Assembly: GCF_001552735.1 (NCBI RefSeq)
Contig: NZ_BCRT01000016.1
Coordinates: forward strand, 288,209 to 352,208
Source: Sanguibacter suarezii NBRC 16159
GTDB taxonomy: Bacteria > Actinomycetota > Actinomycetes > Actinomycetales > Cellulomonadaceae
Length of the DNA: 64,000 nt
Reading direction: 5' to 3'
The translations under genes and the position numbers were made by a program. The stretch's first letter is position 1, and the number at the start of each line of letters is the position of its first letter. The notes below the pieces were generated by a model that saw nothing but the letters and a program-made list of their open reading frames with translations, did not search any database and was not told where the DNA came from. This document shows, piece after piece, positions 46,139-55,754 of the stretch.

Positions 46139-47088
46139 GTATCACCGACAGTTCCCCGACCGCCGCGGCCGCCTCGGCTGCCGACGCGACCGCCGAGCGC
46201 CGGCTCACCCAGCTGGAGTCCTTGGAGAGCGAGGGCATCCACATCATCCGTGAGGTGGTGGCTGAGTTCGAGCGTCCCGCGCTGCTGTTCAGCGGCGGCA
46301 AGGACTCCGTCGTCATGCTGCACCTCGCGGAGAAGGCGTTCTGGCCCGCGCCGGTCCCCTTCCCGCTGCTGCACGTGGACACCGGGCACAACTTCCCCGA
46401 GGTGCTCGCCTTCCGCGACGCCACGGTCGCCCGGCTGGGCGCCCGGCTCGAGGTCGCCTCGGTCCAGGACTACCTGGACGACGGCCGGCTCAGCGAGCGC
46501 GCCGACGGCACCCGCAACCCGCTGCAGACCCAGCCGCTGCTCGACGCGATCGCGGCGAACAAGTTCGACGCGCTCTTCGGCGGTGCCCGCCGCGACGAGG
46601 AGAAGGCCCGCGCCAAGGAGCGTGTGCTGTCCCTGCGCGACGAGTTCGGCCAGTGGGACCCGCGCAACCAGCGTCCTGAGCTGTGGAACCTGTACAACGG
46701 GCGTCACCGCCCGGGCGAGCACGTGCGCGCCTTCCCGCTGAGCAACTGGACCGAGCTGGACATCTGGCGCTACATCGAGCGCGAGAACATCGAGCTGCCC
46801 TCGCTGTACTACGCCCACCAGCGCGAGGTCTTCGAGCGCGACGGCATGCTGCTCGCCGTCGGGCCCTACTCCCAGCCGCGTGAGGAACGCGTCTTCACCG
46901 AGCAGGTGCGCTACCGCACCGTCGGCGACATGTCCTGCACCGGGGCCGTGGAGTCCGACGCGACGAGCGTCGCGGACGTCATCACCGAGGTCGCCGCGAC
47001 CCGCATCACCGAGCGCGGCGCGACCCGCGCCGACGACCGCATCTCCGAGGCCGCCATGGAAGACCGCAAGAAGGAAGGGTACTTCTGA
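46135..47088 (+). CDS. cysD: Sulfate adenylyltransferase subunit 2
   Basis: 317-residue ATP sulfurylase catalytic subunit that makes APS from sulfate and ATP. PP-loop motif LLFSGGKDSVVMLHLA near residue 50, then LHVDTGHNFPEV, FGGARRDEEKARAKER, PLSNWTELDIWRYI and the C-terminal RKKEGYF. ATG 46135 overlaps the cysH stop (ATGA); its stop overlaps the cysN start by one base. Confidence 0.97.
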   Translation: MSITDSSPTAAAASAADATAERRLTQLESLESEGIHIIREVVAEFERPALLFSGGKDSVVMLHLAEKAFWPAPVPFPLLHVDTGHNFPEVLAFRDATVARLGARLEVASVQDYLDDGRLSERADGTRNPLQTQPLLDAIAANKFDALFGGARRDEEKARAKERVLSLRDEFGQWDPRNQRPELWNLYNGRHRPGEHVRAFPLSNWTELDIWRYIERENIELPSLYYAHQREVFERDGMLLAVGPYSQPREERVFTEQVRYRTVGDMSCTGAVESDATSVADVITEVAATRITERGATRADDRISEAAMEDRKKEGYF

Positions 47089-48428
47089 TGAGCACTCTCG
47101 CACCCGCCACCCGCACCACCCAGCCGACGCTCTTGCGCCTGGCCACGGCCGGATCCGTCGACGACGGCAAGTCCACCCTCGTGGGTCGCCTGCTCTACGA
47201 CTCCAAGTCCGTGCTGGCCGACCAGCTCGACGCCGTCGAGCGGGTCTCGCGCGACCGTGGCCTCGACGCCCCGGACCTCGCGCTGCTCACCGACGGTCTG
47301 CGCGCCGAGCGCGAGCAGGGCATCACGATCGACGTCGCCTACCGGTACTTCGCCACCGCCAAGCGCTCCTTCATCCTCGCCGACTGCCCCGGGCACGTGC
47401 AGTACACCCGCAACACGGTGACCGGTGCCTCCACGGCCGACGTCGTCGTGCTGCTCATCGACGCCCGCAAGGGGCTGCTCGAGCAGACCCGGCGCCACCT
47501 CGCGGTGGCGAGCCTGCTGCGGGTGGCGACCGTGGTCGTCGCGGTGAACAAGATCGACCTCGTCGACTACGACGAGGCCCGCTACCGCGAGCTCGCCGCG
47601 CAGATCAGCGCGGCCGGGGCGGACCTGGGCGTGGCGAGCCTCGTGACCATCCCGGTGTCCGCGCTGGAGGGCGCCAACATCGTGGACCGGTCGGCCAAGA
47701 CCCCCTGGTACGACGGCCCGAGCCTGCTCGAGCTGCTCGAGGAGCTGCCGCAGGCCGACGAGCCGAGCACCGAGTCCTTCCGCTTCCCGGTCCAGACCGT
47801 CCTGCGCCCCCAGGGCGCGGCGCGCGACCCGCGCTACACCGACTACCGCGGCTACGCCGGGCAGATCGCGGCCGGCGTCGTGCGGGTCGGCGACGAGGTC
47901 GTGGTGCTGCCCTCGGGCCGGCGCTCGACCATCGAGGGCATCGACACCGCCGACGGCGAGCTGGCCGAGGCCTTCGCGCCGCAGTCGGTCACGCTGCGCC
48001 TGAGCGACGAGATCGACGTGACCCGCGGCGACCTCATCGCCACCGCGGCCGACGCCCCTGTGGTCACCCAGGACGTCGTGGGCACCGTGACCTGGCTGGC
48101 CGAGCGCCCGCTGCTGCCCGGCTCGCGGGTGCTGCTCAAGCACACGACCAAGACGGTCCAGGCCATCGTGCGGGACGTCGTCGGCAAGCTCGACCTCGAC
48201 TCCGCGACCCTCGAGCCGGCCGAGCGGCTCGAGCTCAACGACATCGGCCGGGTCACGCTGCGCCTGGCCGCCCCGATCGCGGCCGAGGAGTACCTGCTCT
48301 CCCGGCGCACGGGGGCGTTCCTGCTCATCGACGCGGCCGACGGCGGCACCCTCGCCGCCGGCATGGTGGGCGACGCGCTGTCCGCCGCCCGCAACCCTGC
48401 GGACCGCCCCGTCCAGTACACGATCTGA
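47088..48428 (+). CDS. cysN: Sulfate adenylyltransferase subunit 1 (GTPase)
   Basis: 446 residues, an EF-Tu-like GTPase that drives CysD. G1 TAGSVDDGKSTLVGRL, G3 DCPGHVQYTRN, G4 NKIDLVDYD; beta-barrel domains 2 and 3 fill the remainder. No fused APS kinase (CysC) domain, unlike mycobacterial CysNC, in agreement with the APS-type CysH. TGATG overlap with cysD. The transporter gene starts 7 nt after its stop. Confidence 0.97.
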   Translation: MSTLAPATRTTQPTLLRLATAGSVDDGKSTLVGRLLYDSKSVLADQLDAVERVSRDRGLDAPDLALLTDGLRAEREQGITIDVAYRYFATAKRSFILADCPGHVQYTRNTVTGASTADVVVLLIDARKGLLEQTRRHLAVASLLRVATVVVAVNKIDLVDYDEARYRELAAQISAAGADLGVASLVTIPVSALEGANIVDRSAKTPWYDGPSLLELLEELPQADEPSTESFRFPVQTVLRPQGAARDPRYTDYRGYAGQIAAGVVRVGDEVVVLPSGRRSTIEGIDTADGELAEAFAPQSVTLRLSDEIDVTRGDLIATAADAPVVTQDVVGTVTWLAERPLLPGSRVLLKHTTKTVQAIVRDVVGKLDLDSATLEPAERLELNDIGRVTLRLAAPIAAEEYLLSRRTGAFLLIDAADGGTLAAGMVGDALSAARNPADRPVQYTI

Positions 48429-48435
48429 GGACCCG

Positions 48436-49539
48436 GTGCCGCAGCTCGCCCCGGGCCGCTTGTCCGGGCTCGTGGCGGGCGTCCTCGTCCTCCTGCTCAC
48501 CGCCTGCGCGACGACGGGGCGCCCGGCCAACGCCCGGGAGTTCACCGACCTCGGGCCGGCGGAGCAGGTGCGGATCGGCTACTTCGCCAACGTCACCCAC
48601 GCCCCGGCGCTGGTGGCCGACGCCGAGGGGTACTTCCAGGAGGCGCTCGGCCCGGACGTGACGGTCACGGTGACGACCTTCAACGCCGGGCCGGCGGCCA
48701 TCGAGGCCGTGCGCGGCGGGTCGATCGACGTGGCCTACGTCGGACCCAACCCGGCGATCACCGGGTACGTCACGACCAACGGCAGCCTGCTGCGGATCGT
48801 GGCCGGTGCCACCTCGGGGGGCTCCCAGCTCGTCGTCGACCCGGCGCTCACCACCGTCGCCGACCTCGACGGCACGCGGATCGCCACGCCCCAGCGCGGC
48901 GGCACCCAGGACGTGGCCGCGCGGACCTACCTCGCCGAGCACTGTCTGAGCACGGACATCACCGGCGGCGGTGATGTGGGGATCGTGCCGACCACCAACG
49001 CCCAGACCCTCCAGCTCTTCGCCGACGGGCAGATCGACGGCGCCTGGCTGCCGGAGCCGTGGGCCTCGCGCCTGGTGCTGGAGGCGGGGGCGTCCGTCCT
49101 CGTCGACGAGGCCGACCTGTGGCCGGGCGGGCAGTTCGTCACGACGAACATCATCGCCACCCAGGAGTTCCTCGGTGAGCACCCGGGCTCGGTCGAGGCG
49201 GTGCTGCAGGCCCACGTCCGCGCGGTGGAGCAGATCACCACCCACCCGGACGAGGCTGCGGCCGTCGTCAACACCGTCCTCGCCGACAAGGCAGGCAAGG
49301 CCCTGTCCGGCGAGGTCCTCGCGCGGTCCTTCGAGAACCTGTCCTTCACGACCGACCCCTTCGCCGCGACCCTGGGCACCTTGTTCACGGACGGGCTCGC
49401 CGCCGGGACCACCGAGCTGCCGCTCGGCATCTCCCCCGAGGGCGCCCTCGACGGCATCTACGACCTGCGACTGCTCAACTCGGTGCTCACGGCCCGCGGG
49501 GACACCCCCGTCTCGGCCGGCGGGCTCGGCAAGGAATGA
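48436..49539 (+). CDS. SsuA/TauA-type substrate-binding lipoprotein
   Basis: 367 residues. Signal peptide with lipobox LLTAC, then a family of sulfonate/taurine/nitrate binding proteins (EQVRIGYFANVTHAPALVAD, RGGSIDVAYVGPNPAITGYV, DGQIDGAWLPEPWASRLV). GTG 48436 is 7 nt after cysN, so it belongs to the sulfate reduction operon. The ligand is most likely an alkanesulfonate, sulfate ester or sulfate; no monooxygenase (ssuD/tauD) is present to prove sulfonate use. Confidence 0.88.
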   Translation: MPQLAPGRLSGLVAGVLVLLLTACATTGRPANAREFTDLGPAEQVRIGYFANVTHAPALVADAEGYFQEALGPDVTVTVTTFNAGPAAIEAVRGGSIDVAYVGPNPAITGYVTTNGSLLRIVAGATSGGSQLVVDPALTTVADLDGTRIATPQRGGTQDVAARTYLAEHCLSTDITGGGDVGIVPTTNAQTLQLFADGQIDGAWLPEPWASRLVLEAGASVLVDEADLWPGGQFVTTNIIATQEFLGEHPGSVEAVLQAHVRAVEQITTHPDEAAAVVNTVLADKAGKALSGEVLARSFENLSFTTDPFAATLGTLFTDGLAAGTTELPLGISPEGALDGIYDLRLLNSVLTARGDTPVSAGGLGKE

Positions 49540-49544
49540 GAGCC

Positions 49545-50357
49545 ATGACCACCCTCAGAGCCGGCACACCCGCCGCCGACGCCGCGGCGTCGCCCGGGAC
49601 GCCCGTGGCCGTCGCGCCGCGCCCCGCCGTCCAGGTGACCGACGTGACCAAGCGCTTCAGCCCCGCCGGCGCACCCGTGCTGGACGGCATAAACCTCACC
49701 ATCGCCCCGGGCGAGTTCGTGTGCCTGCTCGGTGCGTCCGGCTGCGGCAAGTCGACCCTGCTCAACATCATGGCGGGCCTAGAGAAGCCGACCACCGGGC
49801 AGGTCTCGGTCGCGGGAGACGGAGCCGCGCTCATGTTCCAGGAGGCGGCGCTGTTCCCGTGGCTGACAGCCGGGCAGAACGTGGACCTCGCGCTCAAGCT
49901 GCGCAAGGTGCCCCGCGCGCAGCGCGCCGCCCGCGTGGGCGAGCTCCTCGAGATGGTGCACCTGGGCGGAGCCGCGGACAAGCGGGTGCACGAGCTGTCC
50001 GGCGGGATGCGCTCACGCGTCGCCCTGGCCCGGGCTCTCGCCCAGGAGCAGGACGTGCTGCTCATGGACGAGCCCTTCGCCGCCCTGGACGCCATCACCC
50101 GCGACCTCCTGCACGACGAGCTGGAACGGGTGTGGAAGGCGACCGGACGGACGGTGGTGTTCATCACCCACAACGTCCGCGAGGCGGTCCGCCTCGGGCA
50201 GCGGGTGCTGCTCATGTCCAGCCGGCCCGGCCGGATCGTGCGGGAGTGGGACGTGTCGGTGACCGGCGAACGCCGCATCGAGGCTCCCCAGGTCGCGAGC
50301 CTGGCGATCGAGATCACCGACAAGCTGCGCGAGGAGATCCGCCGCCATGCCCACTGA
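49545..50357 (+). CDS. SsuB/TauB-type ABC ATPase
   Basis: 270 residues with Walker A GASGCGKSTLLNIM, signature LSGGMRSRVALARALA, Walker B VLLMDEPFAALD and H-loop FITHNVREAV. ATG 49536 overlaps the previous stop but has AAGGA immediately adjacent, while ATG 49545 has it at 9 nt, so 49545 is preferred. The signature differs from the usual LSGGMRQR by Ser. Energises the SsuC-like permease that follows with an 11-nt overlap. Confidence 0.92.
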   Translation: MTTLRAGTPAADAAASPGTPVAVAPRPAVQVTDVTKRFSPAGAPVLDGINLTIAPGEFVCLLGASGCGKSTLLNIMAGLEKPTTGQVSVAGDGAALMFQEAALFPWLTAGQNVDLALKLRKVPRAQRAARVGELLEMVHLGGAADKRVHELSGGMRSRVALARALAQEQDVLLMDEPFAALDAITRDLLHDELERVWKATGRTVVFITHNVREAVRLGQRVLLMSSRPGRIVREWDVSVTGERRIEAPQVASLAIEITDKLREEIRRHAH

Positions 50358-51243
50358 CACCGGCAGCCCCTCTGACACCGGCAGCTCGCTCGGCACCCTC
50401 GAAGCTGGCCTGGACGCCCTGCAGACCGCGTCCGTGCGACCGGTCAGCCGCACGCGCAAGGCCGTGCGCGCAGTCCTGCCCCTCGTCATCTCCGTCACCG
50501 TGCTGCTGGCGGTGTGGGAGATCGCCTTCCGGCTAGGCCCCCAGGACGTCACGAGGTTCCCGCCGCCCGCGCTCGTCGGGCTGACCTTCCTGCACCTGTG
50601 GGAGGACGGCACCGCCGGTGAGGCGCTCGTGACGAGCGTGCAGCGCGGCGTCGTCGGCTTCCTGCTCGCGGCGGTCATCGGCACGCCGCTGGGGATCGTC
50701 GTGGCACGGGTGCGGTGGATCCGGGCGTCCTTCGGGCCGCTCATCACCGGGCTGCAGGTCCTGCCCTCGGTCGCCTGGGTGCCCGCGGCGATCATCTGGT
50801 TCGGGCTGAGCAACGCGACCATCTACACCGTCATCCTGCTCGGCGCGGTGCCCTCGATCATCAACGGGATCGTGGCCGGGGTGGACCAGGTGCCGCCGCT
50901 GTACCGGCGGGTGGGCCAGGTGCTCGGGGCCAACCCTGTCGAGATGATCGTCTACGTCATCCTGCCCGCCGCGCTGCCGGGGTACATCGCCGGGCTCAAG
51001 CAGGGCTGGGCCTTCTCGTGGCGCTCCCTCATGGCCGCAGAGCTCATTGCCGTCGGCGGGGACATCGGCTTCGGTCTGGGTCAGATGCTCCAGCAGGGCC
51101 GGGACCTCGGTGACATGTCACGGATCTTCGTCGGGATCATCCTCATCCTCGTCGTCGGGATCGCCGTCGAGCTGCTGTTCTTCGCCCCGGTCGAGCGCGC
51201 CGTCATGCGCCGCCGCGGCCTCGCGGTCGAGTCTGGGTCGTGA
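50347..51243 (+). CDS. SsuC/TauC-type ABC permease
   Basis: 298 residues, six helices. The EAA-like loop is VDQVPPLYRRVGQVLGANPV, followed by IVYVILPAALPGYIAGLKQG, typical of nitrate/sulfonate permeases. The first about 45 residues are a hydrophilic Ser/Thr-rich extension. ATG 50347 overlaps the ATPase gene by 11 nt. Last gene of the sulfur operon; convergent with the LacI gene 11 nt away. Confidence 0.92.
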   Translation: MPTDTGSPSDTGSSLGTLEAGLDALQTASVRPVSRTRKAVRAVLPLVISVTVLLAVWEIAFRLGPQDVTRFPPPALVGLTFLHLWEDGTAGEALVTSVQRGVVGFLLAAVIGTPLGIVVARVRWIRASFGPLITGLQVLPSVAWVPAAIIWFGLSNATIYTVILLGAVPSIINGIVAGVDQVPPLYRRVGQVLGANPVEMIVYVILPAALPGYIAGLKQGWAFSWRSLMAAELIAVGGDIGFGLGQMLQQGRDLGDMSRIFVGIILILVVGIAVELLFFAPVERAVMRRRGLAVESGS

Positions 51244-51254
51244 CGGGGGCGCTC

Positions 51255-52292
51255 TCAGGCCGGCGGCGGCGCCGTCGAGGCCCGCACCACGAGCTCGTGC
51301 TCGACCTCCTCGACGCGCCTCGCTCCCGGGCCTGACTGCAGCGCGAGCAGCGCTGCCTGGCGCCCCATGCTCGCCATCGGCAGCCGGACCGTGGTCAGTG
51401 CGGGCGCGAGGTCCTGGGCGACCTGGATGTCGTCGATCCCCGTGACCGAGACCGCCTGCGGGACCCGGATGCCCCGCTCGCGCAGCACCGACAGGGCGCC
51501 GATCGCCATGGTGTCGTTGAGGGCGATGACGGCCGTCAGGTCGCTGCGCTCGGCCAGCAGCCGGATCGTCGCTGCGCGGCCGCCGTCGCGCGTGAACGCG
51601 GCGTGCGCCCAGGCGATGTCGGTGATCCCTCCAGCCGCGGCGGCGTCCTCGATCCCCCGCCCCCGGTCCACCACGGTGGTGAGCGTCTCTGGGCCGGAGA
51701 TGACGCCGATGCGGCGGTGCCCCAGGGCGATGAGGTGCTCGGCCACCACCCGGGCAGCACCGACGTTGTCTGGCACCACGGCGTGGCAGTCGAGGTTGCG
51801 GTGCCCGATCGCCACCAGCCGGCCGCCCGAGGCCGCATAGGCCTCCAGCTCGGTGTTGACGGTCGCGTTCTTCCCCGCGTCCCGATACCCCGACCCCGCG
51901 ATGACGATGGCTCCCACCCGCTGGCCTCGCAGCAGGCGCACCCCTGCCAGGTCGCTCGTGTGGGTGCGGTCCTGGTGGCTGACCTGCACGCTCCAGCCGT
52001 GCCCGCCGGCCACCTCGACCACGCCGCCGGCGATCTCGGCGAAGTAGGGATCGTCGATCTCATAGACCATCAGGCCGATCACCGAGGTGAGCCCTCCGGC
52101 CAGCGAGCGGGCGTGCGGGTTGACGGTGTAGGCGAGGGCGTCCGCGGCCTCCAGGACGCGCCTGCGCAGGTCCGCGGACACCGCGCGCGAGCCGGACAGC
52201 GTGCGTGAGGCCGTCGCGATGGAGACCCCTGCTCGGGTGGCCACGTCGGCCAGACGTGGCGTGCCATCGGTGTCCCGCGCTCGGACTGTCAT
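51255..52292 (-). CDS. LacI-family transcriptional regulator
   Basis: 345 residues. Helix-turn-helix RLADVATRAGVSIATASRTL and hinge helix NPHARSLAGGLTSVIGLMV at the N-terminus; periplasmic-binding-like effector domain with GPETLTTVVDRGRGIEDA and VSVTGIDDIQVAQDLAPALT. It is divergent from a LIV-type transporter operon whose promoter carries a LacI-type palindrome (52371-52386), so it probably represses that operon. The effector is unknown. ATG 52292; 175 bp separate the two genes. Confidence 0.92.
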   Translation of the reverse strand: MTVRARDTDGTPRLADVATRAGVSIATASRTLSGSRAVSADLRRRVLEAADALAYTVNPHARSLAGGLTSVIGLMVYEIDDPYFAEIAGGVVEVAGGHGWSVQVSHQDRTHTSDLAGVRLLRGQRVGAIVIAGSGYRDAGKNATVNTELEAYAASGGRLVAIGHRNLDCHAVVPDNVGAARVVAEHLIALGHRRIGVISGPETLTTVVDRGRGIEDAAAAGGITDIAWAHAAFTRDGGRAATIRLLAERSDLTAVIALNDTMAIGALSVLRERGIRVPQAVSVTGIDDIQVAQDLAPALTTVRLPMASMGRQAALLALQSGPGARRVEEVEHELVVRASTAPPPA

Positions 52293-52340
52293 CGGCTGAC
52301 CTCTTCACCGTGGAGGAACTTCATGTCGACACCCTGGGTC

Positions 52341-52369
52341 TTGCGCAGATCGCATCGGGCGCATACTGT
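52341..52369 (+). promoter_or_regulatory. Promoter of the LIV-type transporter operon
   Basis: TTGCGC (52341-52346), a 17-nt spacer and TACTGT (52364-52369). A LacI-type palindrome begins 1 nt after the -10, covering the likely transcription start. Confidence 0.55.
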
Positions 52370-52370
52370 G

Positions 52371-52386
52371 CGGTAACCGCTTACCG
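52371..52386. promoter_or_regulatory. LacI-type operator
   Basis: CGGTAACCGCTTACCG has 6-bp inverted arms (CGGTAA / TTACCG) around a CCGC centre, the usual size for LacI-family operators. Its place over the start site of the transporter operon and next to the divergent lacI-type gene supports repression. Confidence 0.55.
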
Positions 52387-52467
52387 AATGCGCTTTCCAC
52401 AATAGCCCCATACAGCGCGGCGGCCCCCATTGGATGACCTTCTTACAACGAAGTAGGAGATACACCC

Positions 52468-53718
52468 GTGGCACAGACGACCCGCCGCACCCGCGGCACC
52501 ACCCACCGAGGCCAAGCCCTCGTCGCGGCAGCCAGCGCTGCCGCGCTCCTCATCCTGACTGCCTGCAGCGACGCAGACAGCTCCGGCGACGGGGGCGACG
52601 ACGACCCCATCGTCATCGGCATCTCCCTGCCGCTCACAGGCGACTTCTCCGAGCCCGGCAAGGGCGTCCAGCGCGGCTACGAGGCCTGGGCACAGATGGT
52701 CAACGAGGACGGCGGCCTCCTCGGCCGTCAGGTCGAGCTCAAGATCCTGGACGACCAGTCCAACGCCGACCGCGTCGTGGCCGACTACGAGGCGCTCATC
52801 GCCAAGGACGAGGTCGACCTCGTCTTCGGCCCGTTCTCCACCCGCCTGGTGGTGCCCTCAGCACGCATCGCCCAGGAGTACGGGATGCTCTTCGTGGAGC
52901 CGGCCGGAGCCGCCGCGGAGGTGTTCGAGCAAGGCTTCGACAACCTCTTCTACGCTGCTCCCGCCATCGCCGACGACCACTACAACTACCTCGCCGAGCA
53001 CATCCTGGCGATGCCCGAGGCCGAGCGTCCCACCACGGTCGCCGTCGCCTCGATGGACGACCCCTTCGCCCAGGGCACCGCCTACGGCCTGCGGGACAAG
53101 CTGGCCGAGGGCGGCCTGGAGGTGCTCGTCGACGAGGTCTACCCGCCCAACACCACCGACTTCTCCCCCATCGCGGCAAAGATCGCCGACTCTGGCGCCG
53201 ACGTGGTCATCGGCGGCACGCAGTACCAGGACGCCGTCAACCTCATCGTGGCGCTGCAGCAGCTCAACTACCAGCCGCAGCTCGCCGCCTTCTCCACCGC
53301 CCCCACGAACCCGGAGTTCTCCGAGGCCATCGGCTCCAAGACCGAGGGGATCCTGTCGCCCACGGGCTACACCCCAGAAGCCGCGTGGCCCTCCAACGTC
53401 GACTTCGTCGAGCGGTACACCGAGATCCACGGCAACCCCCCGGGCGAGGACGAGGCCAACGCCTTCACCACCGGCCAGGTCGTCGCTGCAGCCGTCGAGG
53501 CTGTCGGTTGCGCCGAGCAGGGCGACTGCCAGCAGCAGCTCATCGACTGGCTGCGGGACAACGAGGTGGAGACCGTCGTCGGGCCGCTGTCCTGGGACGC
53601 GACCGGCAAGCCGCAGGGCGCGCACCTGATGCAGCAGTACGTGGACGGCAAGATCGCGATCGTCCTGCCGGAGGCCGCCGCCGAGGCAGCCCCCGTCTTC
53701 CCCAAGCCTGAGTGGTGA
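52468..53718 (+). CDS. LIV-type (HAAT) substrate-binding lipoprotein
   Basis: 416 residues; signal peptide with lipobox ILTAC and a Ser/Gly/Asp linker, then a receptor of the Leu/Ile/Val-binding family (PIVIGISLPLTGDFSEPGKG, LDDQSNADRVVADYEALI, AKIADSGADVVIGG). GTG 52468 has AGGAG 8 nt upstream. The ligand may be a branched-chain amino acid, amide, urea or another polar solute; control by a LacI regulator makes an amino acid less certain. Confidence 0.9.
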   Translation: MAQTTRRTRGTTHRGQALVAAASAAALLILTACSDADSSGDGGDDDPIVIGISLPLTGDFSEPGKGVQRGYEAWAQMVNEDGGLLGRQVELKILDDQSNADRVVADYEALIAKDEVDLVFGPFSTRLVVPSARIAQEYGMLFVEPAGAAAEVFEQGFDNLFYAAPAIADDHYNYLAEHILAMPEAERPTTVAVASMDDPFAQGTAYGLRDKLAEGGLEVLVDEVYPPNTTDFSPIAAKIADSGADVVIGGTQYQDAVNLIVALQQLNYQPQLAAFSTAPTNPEFSEAIGSKTEGILSPTGYTPEAAWPSNVDFVERYTEIHGNPPGEDEANAFTTGQVVAAAVEAVGCAEQGDCQQQLIDWLRDNEVETVVGPLSWDATGKPQGAHLMQQYVDGKIAIVLPEAAAEAAPVFPKPEW

Positions 53719-53725
53719 CGCAGGC

Positions 53726-54610
53726 GTGACAGGATCCCTGCTCATCCAGAGCCTCATCCTCGGCGTGCTGCTGGGAGGGCTCTACGCCCTCCTGGCAGCG
53801 GGCCTGACGCTGTACTTCGGCGTCATGCGCGTCGTCATGATCGCCCACTCGGCGTTCCTCATCCTGGCGGCCTACCTCGCGTGGTTCGCCAGCTCCACGC
53901 TCGGCATCGATCCCCTGCTGACCCTCGTGGTCACCGTCCCGCTGTTCTTCGGGATCGGCGTCCTCATGCAGCGGCTGCTCATCCGGCGGCTGCGCCCGGC
54001 GACGCTGACCATGATGTCGGTGCTGCTCACGTTCGCCATCGCGCTGTTCATCGAGGGCCTCATCGGGTTCGTCTGGGGAGGCACGCAGCGACGCATCCAG
54101 CTGCCGTACTCCTCGGCGAGCATCGAGATCTTCGGTGCGCGGATCGCGGTGGTCAAGCTCATCGCCTTCGGCCTCGCAGCACTCTCGCTGCTGGTGCTCT
54201 ACCTGCTCATGAAGCACACCCGCTTCGGTCAGGCGCTGCGCGCCACGATCCAGCACCCCGAAGCAGCTCAGCTGGTCGGTATCCGTACCGACCGCGTCGC
54301 CGGACTCGGCTTCGGCCTCGGTCTGGCCACGGCTGCGCTGGGCGGGACGGCCCTGTCGCTGGACGCCACGATCTATCCGTCGCTGCACTGGCACTGGATC
54401 GGTCCGCTCATGGCGATCATCGTCGTCGGGGGTCTCGGCTCGATCCCCGGCGCTGCCATCGCCGCTCTCGTCCTGGGGGTGGGTCAGAGCCTGCTGCAGG
54501 TCCCGCTCGGGACGACCTGGGCCCAGACCATCTTCTATGTCGCCCTGTTCGTGACGCTCATGGTGCGTCCGCAGGGGTTCTTCGGAGGTCGCCTTGCCCA
54601 ACGCTTCTAG
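53726..54610 (+). CDS. livH: LIV-type ABC permease, LivH-like
   Basis: 294 residues, about eight helices, with the LivH-type start LLIQSLILGVLLGGLYALLA and the loop KHTRFGQALRATIQHPEAAQ that contacts the ATPases. GTG 53726, 7 nt after the binding protein gene. Its last 17 nt overlap the next permease gene. Confidence 0.92.
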   Translation: MTGSLLIQSLILGVLLGGLYALLAAGLTLYFGVMRVVMIAHSAFLILAAYLAWFASSTLGIDPLLTLVVTVPLFFGIGVLMQRLLIRRLRPATLTMMSVLLTFAIALFIEGLIGFVWGGTQRRIQLPYSSASIEIFGARIAVVKLIAFGLAALSLLVLYLLMKHTRFGQALRATIQHPEAAQLVGIRTDRVAGLGFGLGLATAALGGTALSLDATIYPSLHWHWIGPLMAIIVVGGLGSIPGAAIAALVLGVGQSLLQVPLGTTWAQTIFYVALFVTLMVRPQGFFGGRLAQRF

Positions 54611-55754
54611 CACCCTCGCCACACGCTCGCGCGGCCCTGCCCAGACGCCGGCCGACGGCGCCCGCCGCAGCCGGCGCAACCGCCAGATCGCCTCGGCGCT
54701 GGCCCTCGTCGTCGGGGTCGCGGTCGTCGCGGTGTTCCCGTTCGCGGCACCGGACGCCTACGTGCTCTCCGCCGGAGTCGTCATCCTGTCCTACGCCTGC
54801 ACGGCCACCTCGTGGAACTTCATGGGTGGCTTCACCGGCTACATCTCCCTCGGCCACGCCGCGTACTTCGGTCTCGGTGCCTACGGCACCGGCATCATCG
54901 TGCGTGACCTGGGGCTGCCGTCCTTCCTGGCGTGGGCCCTGGCGGGCCTGGCCGTGGCGATCATCACCATCCCGGTGGGCATCGCCGCCCTCCGGGTGCG
55001 CGGGGCCTCCTTCGTCATCGTCTCGATCGCCTTCGTGCTCATCCTGCTGCTGGTGTTCCAGGCCTGGGGCTCCTTCACCGGCGGGTCCAGCGGACTCGTG
55101 GTCCCCCGCCCCTTCCCGGACCTCATGCGACCCGAGCACCACCGCGTGTTCTTCTACCTCTTCGCGGCGCTGCTGGCCGTCATGCTCACGCTGTGGTGGG
55201 CGATCAGCCGCTCCCGGTTCGGCATCGGCCTCAAGGCGATCCGTGAGGACGAGGACAAGGCCGAGGCGCTGGGCATCCCCACCCGCAACTACAAGCTCGT
55301 CGCCTACGTCGTCTCCGCCACCCTCACCGGGCTGGCCGGCGGCATGTACGCCCTGTGGTTCGGCGACCTCGACCCGATCTTCCAGTTCTCGATCCTGCTG
55401 GGCTCCTACATGGTGCTGATGGCGCTCCTGGGCGGCATCCGCAACCTCTTCGGTCCGCTGGTCGGCGCCGTCATCGTCGGCGTCGCGCTGGAGATCTTCA
55501 AGCTCGAGTTCGGTGACACCCAGTTCCACCTGGTCGCCACAGGTCTCCTGCTCGCCCTCGTCGTGCTCTTCATGCCCGACGGCATCATCCCGGCCGTCCA
55601 GGCAGGTCTGCGGCGCTTCGGTCCGCAGTCCTCCTCGATCCGGGAGATGACGGCGGCCGAGCTCGCCGAGCGCAACGCAGCCGCCGGCGTCAGCGGGGAC
55701 TCGGTGTTCTCCGGCGGCCCCACCCCGACCCCCACCCCCGAGGAGAAGCGATGA
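54594..55754 (+). CDS. livM: LIV-type ABC permease, LivM-like
   Basis: 386 residues, about ten helices; signature segments FTGYISLGHAAYFGLGAYGT and GIGLKAIREDEDKAEALGIP. It starts with TTG 54594, supported by GGAGG 5 nt upstream and the overlap with livH. The hydrophilic C-terminal 45 residues end in a Thr-Pro run. ATGA overlap with livG. Confidence 0.93.
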   Translation: MPNASSTLATRSRGPAQTPADGARRSRRNRQIASALALVVGVAVVAVFPFAAPDAYVLSAGVVILSYACTATSWNFMGGFTGYISLGHAAYFGLGAYGTGIIVRDLGLPSFLAWALAGLAVAIITIPVGIAALRVRGASFVIVSIAFVLILLLVFQAWGSFTGGSSGLVVPRPFPDLMRPEHHRVFFYLFAALLAVMLTLWWAISRSRFGIGLKAIREDEDKAEALGIPTRNYKLVAYVVSATLTGLAGGMYALWFGDLDPIFQFSILLGSYMVLMALLGGIRNLFGPLVGAVIVGVALEIFKLEFGDTQFHLVATGLLLALVVLFMPDGIIPAVQAGLRRFGPQSSSIREMTAAELAERNAAAGVSGDSVFSGGPTPTPTPEEKR

